From: Phreatobacter sp.
GTDB lineage: Bacteria; Pseudomonadota; Alphaproteobacteria; Rhizobiales; Phreatobacteraceae
DNA: 64,000 nt
Direction: 5' to 3'
Assembly: GCF_030691135.1 (NCBI RefSeq)
Contig: NZ_JAUYFA010000052.1
Span: forward strand, 1-64,000
This document shows, one piece after another, positions 1 through 8,713 of this stretch (position 1 is the stretch's first letter; every line of letters begins with the position of its first letter). The notes below the pieces were generated by a model, which had not been told where the DNA came from, ran no database searches, and saw only the letters and a list, made by a program, of their open reading frames with translations. The position numbers and the translations under genes are program-made.

Positions 1-212
1 GGCGGCGCGTCGGAGGGGGCCGCCTGCCGCGGCGGCCGCTGCGGCCGGGGTGGGGGTGCCGTCTGTCCCGGCGGCGGCGGGCGCTGCTGGGTCGTCGGCG
101 GCGGGCCGAGCTGCAGCTGGGCGAGCGCCGGCCCGCCGGAAGGCGGGATCAGGGCCGGAGCGACGACGGCCAGACCGGCCAGCGCGGAGAGGATCGCAAT
201 CTTGTTCGCCAA
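1..212 (-). CDS. Secreted proline-rich protein, N-terminal fragment
   Basis: The open frame runs off the left edge, so only about 70 N-terminal residues are seen. From a TTG start at 212 it reads MANKIAILSALAGLAVVAP, then a small-residue stretch ending PALAQ, which looks like a cleavable Sec signal peptide with a signal peptidase I site. The rest is Pro/Gln-rich (QLGPPPTTQQRPPPPG). I chose TTG because it is the first start that places a signal peptide at the N-terminus; the ribosome site is weak, so the start is uncertain. Function is not recognisable from this piece. It lies downstream of the NDUFA12-like gene on the same strand, as periplasmic DUF2155-like proteins often do, but that match cannot be confirmed here. 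Confidence 0.45.
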   Translation of the reverse strand, partial: MANKIAILSALAGLAVVAPALIPPSGGPALAQLQLGPPPTTQQRPPPPGQTAPPPRPQRPPRQAAPSDAP

Positions 213-347
213 GGCCTGATCTGGTGTCCCTGTTGCCGGGCCGCTTTCGCTCGGGCCGGGTCTGGATGCCGGGCGGTCCGGCGTCCGGCGATCACTATGG
301 CCGCGAAAATGGCGGAACCATGCTGCCCCGGCGGTCGGCTTGCGATC

Positions 348-755
348 TTACGGGCCGGGGGTCCAGGCCTGGTAGTCGCCCGTCGCCTTCGGTCGGCGGC
401 CGGCACTGAGGGTGGAGCCCGGCGGGCGATAGGCGTCTGCCGTCCCGGTGGCGTTCGGCTGATGGGGCTGCTGCCAGGGACGCGGCTGATATGCGGTGGC
501 GGTCGGCGGCTCGGCGGTCCGATGGTGCATCCAGCCCCACCAGCCCGGTGGAATGGCGGAGGCCTCGGCCTGGCCCTGATAGACCACCCAGCGCCGCTCG
601 TGCCCGAGGGCCGGATCCTTGGCGAAGCTGGACCGGTAATACCTGTTGCCGAACTCGTCCTCGCCGACGAAAACCCCCACCCGCCAGATGGTGAGCTGGG
701 TTCCGAAGGTCTGGCTGTTCCACCAGGTGAAGAACTTGAGGAAGAAGGTCTTCAT
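348..755 (-). CDS. NADH:ubiquinone oxidoreductase NDUFA12-family accessory subunit
   Basis: This 135-residue protein belongs to the NDUFA12 (B17.2) family, the supernumerary complex I subunit shared by alphaproteobacteria and mitochondria. It binds the membrane-arm/peripheral-arm junction of respiratory complex I. The family core is at the N-terminus: MKTFFLKFFTWWNSQTFGTQ, then VGEDEFGNRYY (about residues 28-38) and ERRWVVYQG, followed by the W-W-W-M-HH stretch (PPGWWGWMHH). The tail is Pro/Gln-rich and probably disordered. An ATG 36 bp further upstream is in frame, but family alignment starts at MKTFF, so 755 is used. The next gene on the same strand is the secreted fragment at the window edge. 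Confidence 0.9.
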   Translation of the reverse strand: MKTFFLKFFTWWNSQTFGTQLTIWRVGVFVGEDEFGNRYYRSSFAKDPALGHERRWVVYQGQAEASAIPPGWWGWMHHRTAEPPTATAYQPRPWQQPHQPNATGTADAYRPPGSTLSAGRRPKATGDYQAWTPGP

Positions 756-840
756 CGCCTGCCCGCGCGCCTGTCGATCAGACCGGTTCATGCCACCCGC
801 CTTCCCGAATGTCCAGCAGTCACCGTGGGCGAAGCAGAAC

Positions 841-860
841 GGCCGCCCCGAGGGGCGGCC
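841..860 (-). terminator. GC-rich hairpin after the DUF2076 gene
   Basis: A perfect 8-bp stem, GGCCGCCC with loop CGAG and GGGCGGCC, lies 33 bp beyond the stop of the DUF2076 gene on the minus strand. There is no real T-run after it, so it may act as a weak or Rho-assisted terminator or only as a 3' stabilising hairpin. Confidence 0.5.
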
Positions 861-892
861 GCTGGGTATCCGGGTTCAGACGGTCGCGCGCG

Positions 893-1765
893 TCAGTAGT
901 CGTCGCCGCCGCCATCGTCGTAGCCGGCCGAGTCGTCATAGCCGCCGTGACCGCCGGAGCCGTCATCGCCGGTGAAGCTGTCCTGCGCCGCCGGCTTCTC
1001 GGCCGACTGCTGGGCATCCGACGCGGCAGGCGTCGAGGCCGGCGAAGCGGAGGCGGTGCTGGCGCCGCCGCCCATCATGCTGGAGATGGCGTTGGCCGCC
1101 AGAATGCCGCCGACCACGCCCACCGCCGCCGTGGCGGCTGTCGCGAGGAAGCCGCCACCGCCGCCCTGCTGGGCGGGAGCGGCCTGCTGCCCCCAGGGGC
1201 CGCCGGCAGGACCGCCCATCGGGCCGCCCATCGGACGTCCCTGCGGGCCGCCCATCGGCTGGCTCCACGGACCGCCCTGCTGGGGCGCGCCGAAGTTACC
1301 CTGCGGCGGAGCGCCGAAATTCCCCTGCGGCGGGGCGCCGTATCCCTGGGGCGGGCCGCCCTGGGGCTGGCCGAAACCGGGCGGCGGGGGTGCCATGCCG
1401 GTGTTCAGCGGGCGTCCCGGCATCGGCGGCGGGGCCGCCGGCTTGGAGCCGAAGATGCTCGACAGGAAGCCGCCGCTCTGCTGCTGCTCGGCCTGCCGCT
1501 GCACGTGCTGCAGGTGCTGATGCACCTGGTCGACCTGATTCTGCAGCGACTGCACCTGGCCCTGCAGCGTCTCGTTCTGCTTGGACAGGTCGTTCAGCGC
1601 CTGGTCGGAGACATACATCGTCTGCAGCAGGGCGTAGATCGCGCCCGGCTGCTGGACGAGGCGCTCCTTGATGAAGGCATCGACCGCAGGGTCGCGCTGC
1701 TGGCTCTCGGCCGATCTCAGGCGGTCGAACAGTCCGGCGATGATATCGCGTTCCTGTTGGTTCAT
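893..1765 (-). CDS. DUF2076 domain-containing protein
   Basis: A 290-residue protein of the DUF2076 family, whose biochemical role is unknown. The N-terminal ~75 residues (MNQQERDIIAGLFDRLR onward) are helical, followed by a Gln-rich coiled coil (LQGQVQSLQNQVDQVHQHLQ). The centre is a low-complexity Gly/Pro/Gln segment with a duplicated GNFGAPPQ unit and PMGGP repeats. A glycine-rich hydrophobic stretch near residues 215-240 (AVGVVGGILAANAI) could insert in the membrane. The C-terminus is acidic (YDDSAGYDDGGGDDY). The start at 1765 is favoured over an upstream ATG because GGAGG lies 10 bp before it. The architecture suggests an envelope-associated or scaffold protein, which is inference. Confidence 0.85.
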   Translation of the reverse strand: MNQQERDIIAGLFDRLRSAESQQRDPAVDAFIKERLVQQPGAIYALLQTMYVSDQALNDLSKQNETLQGQVQSLQNQVDQVHQHLQHVQRQAEQQQSGGFLSSIFGSKPAAPPPMPGRPLNTGMAPPPPGFGQPQGGPPQGYGAPPQGNFGAPPQGNFGAPQQGGPWSQPMGGPQGRPMGGPMGGPAGGPWGQQAAPAQQGGGGGFLATAATAAVGVVGGILAANAISSMMGGGASTASASPASTPAASDAQQSAEKPAAQDSFTGDDGSGGHGGYDDSAGYDDGGGDDY

Positions 1766-1963
1766 GGGGAAAGATCCTCCGGAAGAACGTTCGTGGCGGG
1801 TCGCCCCCGCGTGGTTCCTGTCTGGCATCATCTCATTGCGATCTGATGTCGCGATTCAGAGCCTGAGCCTTCAGGTACCGGGAAGATGGTATATGGCCGC
1901 ACCGTGCGCCAGAGGCTGGGAGGGGGCGTGGCGGCAAGTCGCAGGGGGGGCGGCCGATCCAAC

Positions 1964-1990
1964 GAAAAAGGCCGGGGCGAACCCCGGCCT
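1964..1990 (-). terminator. Rho-independent terminator of the TorF-type porin gene
   Basis: Reading the minus strand, the stem AGGCCGGGG, loop TTCG and CCCCGGCCT is followed directly by a T-run (CTTTTTCG). It starts 26 bp after the porin stop codon. This is a textbook intrinsic terminator. Confidence 0.85.
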
Positions 1991-2015
1991 CGTCCCCTCG
2001 CCCGGCGTGACGGGC

Positions 2016-2897
2016 TTATTTGTAGGGCAGCTTCGACCACTGGAGATCAACCGAAAGGCTGGCGACGACGCTGTGGCCGCACCAGTTGGACCGGCCCGAA
2101 CCGGTGAACACGCCGCGATAGTCGCCGGTGGTGGCGAAGCACTGCTGCGAGGTCAGGTTGGTGCCGTGGTAGCGCAGGTCCAGGGTCAGGAAGTCCTTGT
2201 AGGTCCACGACACGCCGGCGTTCCAGTAGACGTAATCCTGGATGTTGAAGTCGGCGCCGGGGCCGAACACCGTCGTCGTGCCGAGCCAGTAGTGGCCGAC
2301 CGCACCCGAGATCGCGAAGTCGTTCGGCAGCTTCACCTTGGCGTTGAGTTCGCCGTAGGTGCCGGCCGCCCCGGTGCCGAGCCAGTTGGGGGCGAAGTAG
2401 AGGGCCGCGCCGACATTGACCGTCGGGGTGATGTCGTAGCCGACCTTGCCGTAGACCTCGACGAAGTTGGTCCGCGCCGGCGCCCAGACGCCGTTGAGGG
2501 CCGGTGCCGCCAGGCCGGCGGTCACGAACTGCCGCTCGTTCGGATAGAGATAGTACATCACGCCGAGGTCGAAGGTCGCATCGCCGACGACCGGCCGGAT
2601 GCCGGCATAGAGGTCGACTTCGCCGACCGGCCGGTTCGGCAGCTTCGTCGTCCAGAAGGCGGCGCCGGCATAGAGCCAGCCGTAGCGGGCCTCGCCGTAG
2701 ACGTTGATCGCGGGGCCACGGGCCGACTGCGAGATGCCGCGGAAATTGTAATCCGAGAGAACCTTGCCGCCGAAGGCGAAGTCGAAGGCCCAGGGGGCCG
2801 GCGCGGCGATCGGCGCCGGTGTGGCGACGTCGGCGGCAAAAGCCTGGCTTCCCAGGGTCGCGGCAAGAAGGCCCGTCAGCATCGTTTTGCGGAACAT
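2016..2897 (-). CDS. TorF-family putative outer-membrane porin
   Basis: A 293-residue outer-membrane beta-barrel protein of the TorF/TIGR02001 family of putative porins common in Hyphomicrobiales. The signal peptide is clear: MFRKTMLTGLLAATLGSQAFA followed by ADVATPAP. The mature N-terminus has the family hallmark FGGKVLSDYNFRGISQS. Alternating aromatic strands follow (RYGWLYAGAAFW, VGYDITPTVNVGAALYFAP), ending in an amphipathic strand, SVDLQWSKLPYK. The ATG at 2897 is used rather than one 36 bp upstream because it begins the signal peptide. It is single-copy with its own terminator, so it is probably monocistronic. The transported solute is unknown. Confidence 0.85.
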   Translation of the reverse strand: MFRKTMLTGLLAATLGSQAFAADVATPAPIAAPAPWAFDFAFGGKVLSDYNFRGISQSARGPAINVYGEARYGWLYAGAAFWTTKLPNRPVGEVDLYAGIRPVVGDATFDLGVMYYLYPNERQFVTAGLAAPALNGVWAPARTNFVEVYGKVGYDITPTVNVGAALYFAPNWLGTGAAGTYGELNAKVKLPNDFAISGAVGHYWLGTTTVFGPGADFNIQDYVYWNAGVSWTYKDFLTLDLRYHGTNLTSQQCFATTGDYRGVFTGSGRSNWCGHSVVASLSVDLQWSKLPYK

Positions 2898-3046
2898 CTG
2901 CGTCTCCTGACTGCGGTCGGCGCAGGCCGCCAACCCAAATCACCACATGAACGACACAATGACGCCACATGCGGGCCGGGTGCGACAAGGCAAAAAACCG
3001 GGCAGACGCCGGCAAAATGCCCAAAGAGAATGCAAACGATTCCAAT

Positions 3047-3083
3047 GAAAACCCCCTGTGGCACGGCGGCCACAGGGGGTTTG
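3047..3083 (-). terminator. Terminator of the malate synthase gene
   Basis: An 11-bp stem (CCCCCTGTGGC paired with GCCACAGGGGG) around a 6-nt loop lies about 36 bp after the malate synthase stop. On the minus strand it is followed by TTTT; the other side has TTTG, so it could also stop plus-strand readthrough. Confidence 0.85.
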
Positions 3084-3117
3084 TTAACCAATTTGACCAT
3101 CGCCGCCGATTCGTCGC

Positions 3118-4704
3118 TCAGGCGAGCATGCGATAGGCCGGAAGAGTGAGGAACTCCTCGAAGTCCGGCGCCAGCGACAGCTTGGCGAAGAGAGCGATGG
3201 CCTCGGCGAATCGGCCCTTCTCGAAAGCCTCCGCTCCGACCTCGGCCTTCACCACCTCCATCTCCTCCTTCAGCGCCTTGTCGAAGAAGGCCGGCGTGCA
3301 GGCGATGCCGCCTTCCAGCGCCACGCCATAGGTCGTCCACTGCCAGATCTGCGCCCGCGAGATCTCGGCGGTCGCCGCATCCTCCATCAGGTTGTAGATC
3401 GGCACGGCGCCGCGGCCGCGCAGCCAGGCCTCGATGTACTGGACGCCGACGCGGATGTTCTCGCGGTACCCGGCCTCGTTCCGCGTGCCCTCGTGAACCG
3501 CCAGCAGGTCCTTCTGGCCGACCACGACGTCGTCGCGCTGGCGCGCCACCTGATTCGGCGTCGGCATCAGCCGGTCGAAGGCTTCCATCGCCACCGGCAC
3601 GAGGTCCGGGTGGGCGACCCAGGTGCCGTCATGGCCGATGGTCGCCTCGCGCTCCTTGTCGGCCTTCACCTTGGCGAAGGCGGCGGCATTGGCGTCCGGA
3701 TTGTTCTTGATCGGGATCTGCGCCGCCATGCCACCCATCGCGAAGGCGCCGCGCTTGTGGCAGGTCTTCACCAGGAGTTCGGCATAGGCCTTCAGGAAGG
3801 CCTTGCTCATCACCACCTGGCCACGGTCGGGCAGCACGTAGCTCTGGTTCCGCGCGAGCTTCTTGATGAAGGAGAAGATGTAGTCCCAGCGCCCGGCATT
3901 GAGGCCGGCCATGTGGTCCTTCAGTTCGAACAGGATCTCGTCCATCTCGAAGGCCGCCGGCAGCGTCTCGATCAGCACGGTCGCCTTGATCGTGCCCTTG
4001 GGGATGCCGAGCTTGTCCTGGGCATGGACGAAGACATCGTTCCACAGCCGCGCCTCGAGATGGCTCTCCATCTTCGGCAGATAGAAATAGGGGCCCGAGC
4101 CCTGGGCCAGCGCCGCCTTGGCGTTGTGGAAGAGGTAGAGACCGAAGTCGAACAGCGAACCCGACATCTCCTCGCCGTCGACATGCATGTGAACTTCCGG
4201 CAGGTGCCAGCCGCGCGGCCGCGGAATGATGACGGCGACCTTGTCCTTCATCGCATAGGACTTGCCGCTGTTCGGGTCGGTGAAGGCGAGCGTGCCGGCC
4301 CAGCGATCCCTGAGGTTGATCTGGCCCTCGATCTGGTTGGACCAGGTCGGCGAATTGGCGTCCTCGAAATCGGCCATGAAGCACTTGGCGCCGCAGTTCA
4401 GCGCGTTGATGACCATCTTGCGGTCGACCGGGCCGGTGATCTCGACACGGCGGTCCTGCAGATCGGCGGGGATCGGCGCGACGCTCCAGGCGCCGTCACG
4501 GATATGCTTGGTCTCCGGCAGGAAGTCGGGAAGGGCGCCGGCGTCGAACTGCTTCTGCCGTTCGGCGCGCAGTTTCAGCAGGCGCTTGCGCGTCTCGTTG
4601 AACGTGCGCTGGAGGTCGACCACGAAGGCCACGGCCTCCGGGCTGAGGATCTCGTCATAGCGCGGGCCCATGGCCCCCTTGATGGTGACGCCGGTCGTGG
4701 TCAT
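3118..4704 (-). CDS. aceB: Malate synthase A
   Basis: This 528-residue enzyme condenses glyoxylate with acetyl-CoA to give malate and CoA, in the glyoxylate shunt and in glycolate assimilation. The malate synthase signature KDHMAGLNAGRWDYIF is at residues 262-277. Other family blocks are CFMADFEDANSPTW (108-121), which carries metal/substrate acids, and PRPRGWHLPEVHM. Length matches the A-type (about 530 residues), not the ~720-residue G-type. It is transcribed alone, with a strong terminator after it and an inverted repeat in the promoter region. Its position next to glcDEF fits a shared role: glycolate oxidase makes the glyoxylate that this enzyme consumes. Confidence 0.96.
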   Translation of the reverse strand: MTTTGVTIKGAMGPRYDEILSPEAVAFVVDLQRTFNETRKRLLKLRAERQKQFDAGALPDFLPETKHIRDGAWSVAPIPADLQDRRVEITGPVDRKMVINALNCGAKCFMADFEDANSPTWSNQIEGQINLRDRWAGTLAFTDPNSGKSYAMKDKVAVIIPRPRGWHLPEVHMHVDGEEMSGSLFDFGLYLFHNAKAALAQGSGPYFYLPKMESHLEARLWNDVFVHAQDKLGIPKGTIKATVLIETLPAAFEMDEILFELKDHMAGLNAGRWDYIFSFIKKLARNQSYVLPDRGQVVMSKAFLKAYAELLVKTCHKRGAFAMGGMAAQIPIKNNPDANAAAFAKVKADKEREATIGHDGTWVAHPDLVPVAMEAFDRLMPTPNQVARQRDDVVVGQKDLLAVHEGTRNEAGYRENIRVGVQYIEAWLRGRGAVPIYNLMEDAATAEISRAQIWQWTTYGVALEGGIACTPAFFDKALKEEMEVVKAEVGAEAFEKGRFAEAIALFAKLSLAPDFEEFLTLPAYRMLA

Positions 4705-4761
4705 GGCCTGTTTCCTCCAGGAGCCGCATTCTGTGAGATCACTCTAGCGCAACGCCGTCTG

Positions 4762-4806
4762 TTCCGAAATGGACGAGGGTGATGAAGACTTATTCCATTT
4801 TCGGAT
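4762..4806. promoter_or_regulatory. Inverted repeat in the aceB/glycosyltransferase divergent region
   Basis: The arms TCCGAAATGGA (4763-4773) and TCCATTTTCGGA (4794-4805) are reverse complements apart from one extra base, and are separated by 20 bp. They sit 58-101 bp upstream of the malate synthase start in an unusually AT-rich patch. This is a plausible operator for the aceB promoter; the cognate regulator is not known. Confidence 0.45.
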
Positions 4807-4890
4807 AAAATCCCGCCGCCGGGGCATCGTCTGGATTTTGTCGACCGCAGGCGCTATGGCGACGGGCAGCAATTCCGTACCGCGGATGAT

Positions 4891-5868
4891 ATGGCCGAGA
4901 TCACGCGCGCAGAGACCTATTCCTTCACGCCCGCCGCTCTGCGGGTCGGTGAGCGGCGGCCGGGCATCTCCGGCTTCGTCCGGACGCGGAACGGGGCCGA
5001 TTTCGTGGCCGCAGCCATTCGCAGCCATGCCGCCTATGTCGACGAGATCGTCGTCGTCTACAACCAGTGCACCGACGGAACCGAGGCGATCCTCGCGGGA
5101 CTGCAGGACGAGCTCGGGCCGGAGAAGCTGAAGATCGTCCATTACCTGCCGCGGGTCTTTCCGCCCGGCTCCGACGAGCATATCGCCGAGCCCGCGGATT
5201 CGCCGCACAGCGTCGTCAATTACTCGAATTTCGCCCTCGCCTGCACCACCCGCCAGGTCGCCTTCAAGATCGACGACGATCACGTCGCCATGGACGCTGC
5301 CTTCGCGCGCATGGCGGCGGACGTCCATCGGGACGGGCTGGCGCCGGGACGCATGGCCTGCTTTTCCGGGATCAACCTGGCGCGGGACGACCAGGGGCGG
5401 GTCGGCGTCTTCGCCGCGACGCCGCTGGCGGGCAATGGCGACCACGGCTTCTTCCCCGTGACCCCGGACGCCTATTTCGTCCATGACCGCCGCTATGAGG
5501 ACTTCCGCAAGTACCACTTTCGCCGTGTCTTCGTCGGCTTCGCCTACTGGCACCTGAAATTTCTCAAAGCGGGCCTCGGCTTCGCCAATTACGAGATATC
5601 CGGCGGCGCCAACCGCCGCTTCGCGAAGAAGCAGCGCGACTTCCACCGCCGCCGCGAGGTCATCACCATCGCCGAGCTCGCCGCAACCATGCCGCGCTTG
5701 CGCGCCTCGCTGATGCGACTGGTGCCCTTCGACAAATGGGCACTGATCGGCGACCGCGCCCTCGCGCTGGCCGATGGCGCCGTGACCGAGGCCGATCTCG
5801 CCGAGGTTTTGGCACGCTACGGCCTCGGCCCGCTCCACCGCTCCGACCAGGCCTCCGCCACAGCGTGA
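4891..5868 (+). CDS. Glycosyltransferase family 2-like protein
   Basis: A 325-residue protein with a GT-A type nucleotide-sugar fold at the N-terminus. GISGFVRTRNGADFVAAAI (about 25-43) matches the first beta strand and helix of family 2 enzymes. Then follow DEIVVVYNQCTDGTEAIL (51-68), where the substrate-binding acids sit, and KIDDDHVAM (126-134), whose DDD is the metal-binding DxD motif. There is no transmembrane segment, so it is probably cytoplasmic. It is divergent from malate synthase and convergent with glcF, with no sugar or polysaccharide genes nearby, so donor and acceptor cannot be inferred. Confidence 0.75.
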   Translation: MAEITRAETYSFTPAALRVGERRPGISGFVRTRNGADFVAAAIRSHAAYVDEIVVVYNQCTDGTEAILAGLQDELGPEKLKIVHYLPRVFPPGSDEHIAEPADSPHSVVNYSNFALACTTRQVAFKIDDDHVAMDAAFARMAADVHRDGLAPGRMACFSGINLARDDQGRVGVFAATPLAGNGDHGFFPVTPDAYFVHDRRYEDFRKYHFRRVFVGFAYWHLKFLKAGLGFANYEISGGANRRFAKKQRDFHRRREVITIAELAATMPRLRASLMRLVPFDKWALIGDRALALADGAVTEADLAEVLARYGLGPLHRSDQASATA

Positions 5869-5887
5869 CCGCTGCCGCAACCGCCTT

Positions 5888-7315
5888 CTATTCCGCGGCG
5901 TCGAGGGCCCGGGTCGGGCGCGGCGCGTAACCGGCCGCCTCAAGCACATCAGGGACCGGCCCGCCCGTCGCCCAGTCGAGAAGCTCGACCGTATGGACGA
6001 TCGGAACGCCGCCGCCCCGCTCGGCATAGCCGTTGCCGATCTGGGTGATGCAGCCGATATTGCCGGCGGCGATCATGTCCGGCCGTGTCTTGTCGAGATT
6101 GGCGATCTTGCGGTCGCGCAGCCGCTCGGCGATCTCCGGCTGCATGATGTTGTAGACGCCGGCCGATCCGCAGCACAGGTGTCCCTCCGGCGGCTCCTTC
6201 ACGGTGAAGCCGGCGGCCTTGAGCAGGTTTTTCGGCGCATCCTTGATCTGCTGGCCGTGCTGCATCGAGCAGGCGGAATGGTAGGTCACGACGAGACCGT
6301 TCGGCGCCGCGGCGGGCAGGCCGAGGGCCGTCAGATATTCGGTGACGTCCTTCGCCATCGCCGACACACGCGCCGCCTTCTCCGCATAGGCGGGGTCGTC
6401 GCGGAACATGAAGCCGTAATCCTTGATCGTCGTGCCGCAGCCCGACGCGGTGATGACGATGGCGTCGAGGCCCTCGCCATCCATCTCGGCAATCCAGGCG
6501 TCGATGGTGCGTTTGGCCTGGTCGTGGCTCTGGTCCTCCCGGCCCATGTGATGGACCAGCGCGCCGCAGCAGCCCTCGCCCCTGGCGAAGACCACCTCGA
6601 CACCGAGGCGGGTCAGCAGACGCACCGTCGCCTCGTTGATCGAGGGCTGCAGCACCGGCTGGGCGCAGCCCTGCAGCAGCACGACGCGGCCGCGCTTCGA
6701 ACCCTCTGGCGCGTGCACGCCGCCGCGGTCGAGATGCGAGCGGGCGGGGAGCCGGTCCGGGGCGAGGCCGATCATCGCCCGCGTCCGCTTCAGGATGCCG
6801 ACGCGCTCGGAGATCGGTCCGACCGCCTTGCGCGACACGGCGACCGCGGCCCGGCCCTTCCAGCGCAGCACGGAGACGACCGACAGCGCCTTCTTGGCGA
6901 GGAAGCCGCCGGCCAGCGCCAGGCGGAAGCGGTTCGGATAGGGCAGGATGTTGGCGAGGACGGTCCGCATCAGCCGGTCCTGCCACGGGCGCTGGTAGGT
7001 CGCCTCGATATGGACCCGGGCGTGGTCGACCAGGTGCATGTAGTGGACGCCCGAGGGACAGGTCGTCATGCACGAGAGGCAGGACAGGCAGCGGTCGACA
7101 TGTTTGACCACCTCCGCCGTCGCCGGCTGGCCGGTCTCGAACATCTCCTTCATCAGGTAGATACGCCCGCGTGGGGAATCGAGTTCGTCGCCGAGCAACT
7201 GATAGGTCGGGCATGTCGCCGTGCAGAAGCCGCAATGGACGCAGGTCCGGAGGATCTTCTCCGAGGCCGCCATGGCCGGATCGGCGAGCTGCTGGGGCGT
7301 GAAGTTCGTCTGCAT
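5888..7315 (-). CDS. glcF: Glycolate oxidase iron-sulfur subunit GlcF
   Basis: A 475-residue Fe-S subunit of membrane-linked glycolate oxidase, passing electrons from the flavin subunits GlcD/GlcE towards quinone. Two [4Fe-4S] motifs are at the N-terminus: CVHCGFCTATCP and CLSCLSCMTTCP. Cys-rich CCG-type segments follow (EGCCGALVHHMG, HLCCGSAGVYN), the pattern of the GlpC/GlcF/HdrB family. The start MQTNFTPQQLADP at 7315 leaves 5 bp to the glcE stop, so the two genes are translated together. A much longer in-frame extension upstream runs through glcE and is not real. It is last in the order glcD-glcE-glcF. Confidence 0.95.
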   Translation of the reverse strand: MQTNFTPQQLADPAMAASEKILRTCVHCGFCTATCPTYQLLGDELDSPRGRIYLMKEMFETGQPATAEVVKHVDRCLSCLSCMTTCPSGVHYMHLVDHARVHIEATYQRPWQDRLMRTVLANILPYPNRFRLALAGGFLAKKALSVVSVLRWKGRAAVAVSRKAVGPISERVGILKRTRAMIGLAPDRLPARSHLDRGGVHAPEGSKRGRVVLLQGCAQPVLQPSINEATVRLLTRLGVEVVFARGEGCCGALVHHMGREDQSHDQAKRTIDAWIAEMDGEGLDAIVITASGCGTTIKDYGFMFRDDPAYAEKAARVSAMAKDVTEYLTALGLPAAAPNGLVVTYHSACSMQHGQQIKDAPKNLLKAAGFTVKEPPEGHLCCGSAGVYNIMQPEIAERLRDRKIANLDKTRPDMIAAGNIGCITQIGNGYAERGGGVPIVHTVELLDWATGGPVPDVLEAAGYAPRPTRALDAAE

Positions 7316-7320
7316 GGACC

Positions 7321-8499
7321 TCAAACCCCCGGATACATGCGGCCGGGATTGAGCACCCCTGCCGGATCGAAACTCGCCTTCAGCTTGCGCTGGATCGCCA
7401 TGAGAGGGCCGGCGGGCGGCGAAAAAACGTCCACCGCGCCGCGAACAGCGTCCGGCGCCCGTACCAGCGTGGCATGGCCGCCTGCGGCCTTGGTGGCGGC
7501 ATGGACGGCCTTCGCGCCCGCATCGCCCGCGGCCGGGACGCCTGCCCAGATAAGGCCACCGCCCCAGTCGAAGACGAGGCGGGGAGACAGGGGTGCCAGC
7601 CTCTCGGCCAGGGCCGGTGCGGCCGAGGGCGGCACCGAGAGGCGCCAGACGGCCTCGTCCGTCGCTGCGAACAGAGCCGCGTCGCGGATCTCGGCCCATA
7701 CGGCGGCCGAGACGCCGGCCGCCATGGTCTCGACCGTCCCGAAGGGCGCCAGCAGCCGCGACAGGGCTTCGGTGCGATAGGTGAGGGAGGCGGCGAAACC
7801 CTCGATCCGGATGAGGGTTCGCGCTGCCTCTCCAGCGGTAGCGGGCAGGTGCGCCGCCCCGGTCGGCTCGAAGGGGGAGCCGAGCGCCGCCGACAAGGCT
7901 TCCACGGCCCGTGGAATGGACAGACCGGCGACGACCAGCGTCCGCTCACCCTCGGCGACAGGCAGCACCTTGAAACAGACCTCGTGGAAGACGGCGAGCG
8001 TGCCGAAGGAGCCGGCCAGCGCCTTGACGAGATCAAGGCCGGTGACGTTCTTCATTACCCGACCACCGGACTTCACGTCCTCGGCCAGGCCGTTGACGAA
8101 TTTCAGTCCGATCATCGAATCGCGGGCGGCGCCGAGATTGATCCGTGCAGGCCCGGAGACATTGGCCGCAGCGACGCCGCCGACCGTCGGCTCGCCGGTC
8201 GTCCCGTATAGCGCGCGGTGGTCCATCGGCTCGAAGGGCAGGCGCTGCCCCCTGGCCGCCAGCGCCTCCGTCACTTCCCGCAGCGGCGTGCCGGCCTTTG
8301 CGGCGATGACGAGTTCGGCCGGCTCGTAGAGCGTGATGCCGGAGAGCTTCGCCGTGGAGACCGTTGCAGCCGCCTGGACCGGCCGGCCGAGGCCCGAGCG
8401 GGTTCCCCCGCCCGCGACTGCGAGCGGCGTTCCGGCGCGCCTCGCCTCGGCGACGACAGCCGCGAGGTCCGCGGGAGAGGAGGGGGTGTGGAGGGTCAT
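7321..8499 (-). CDS. glcE: Glycolate oxidase FAD-binding subunit GlcE
   Basis: A 392-residue flavoprotein subunit of glycolate oxidase with a PCMH-type FAD-binding domain. PLAVAGGGTRSGLGRPV (about 25-41) and TVGGVAAANVSGPARINLG are the FAD contacts typical of GlcE. MKNVTGLDLVKALAGSFGTL is a strongly conserved GlcE block. The C-terminus keeps NPGRMYPGV. It has a single FAD domain and a short cap, as expected, compared with the larger GlcD. A dispersed palindromic element separates it from glcD, while glcF starts 5 bp after it. Confidence 0.94.
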   Translation of the reverse strand: MTLHTPSSPADLAAVVAEARRAGTPLAVAGGGTRSGLGRPVQAAATVSTAKLSGITLYEPAELVIAAKAGTPLREVTEALAARGQRLPFEPMDHRALYGTTGEPTVGGVAAANVSGPARINLGAARDSMIGLKFVNGLAEDVKSGGRVMKNVTGLDLVKALAGSFGTLAVFHEVCFKVLPVAEGERTLVVAGLSIPRAVEALSAALGSPFEPTGAAHLPATAGEAARTLIRIEGFAASLTYRTEALSRLLAPFGTVETMAAGVSAAVWAEIRDAALFAATDEAVWRLSVPPSAAPALAERLAPLSPRLVFDWGGGLIWAGVPAAGDAGAKAVHAATKAAGGHATLVRAPDAVRGAVDVFSPPAGPLMAIQRKLKASFDPAGVLNPGRMYPGV

Positions 8500-8523
8500 G
8501 CCGTTGTTGATCCGTACCAGAAG

Positions 8524-8676
8524 GCCCCACCCGTACCCTCCCCTCGCTGGCGCGAGGAGAGGGGGACTTCGACGTCCCGCGTCATCATAAGGATTGTGCC
8601 CGGCGCAGCCGTCCCCGGCTGGAGGCGCGACGCCATAGTCCCCCTCTCCGCGCAGCGAGGAGGGTGCGGGTGGGGC
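8524..8676. repeat. Dispersed palindromic element, copy 1
   Basis: About 153 bp. The left arm begins GCCCCACCCGTACCCTCCC, and the right arm ends GGGTGCGGGTGGGGC, its near reverse complement. Inner stem segments GGGGGACTTCGACG and ACGCCATAGTCCCCC also pair, leaving a GC-rich apical loop. It begins 37 bp past the glcD stop, inside the glcDEF operon. Related copies are near 15.1, 30.2, 40.4, 45.0 and 58.5 kb. Confidence 0.9.
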
Positions 8677-8713
8677 ATTTCGCCGGATGCATCGACGGGC
8701 TCCAAATGGTCCA

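Noticed and set aside
1277-1330. Direct repeat inside the DUF2076 gene as a separate element
   Set aside because: It encodes a duplicated GNFGAPPQ unit in frame within a low-complexity Pro/Gly segment, so it is ordinary protein repeat expansion.
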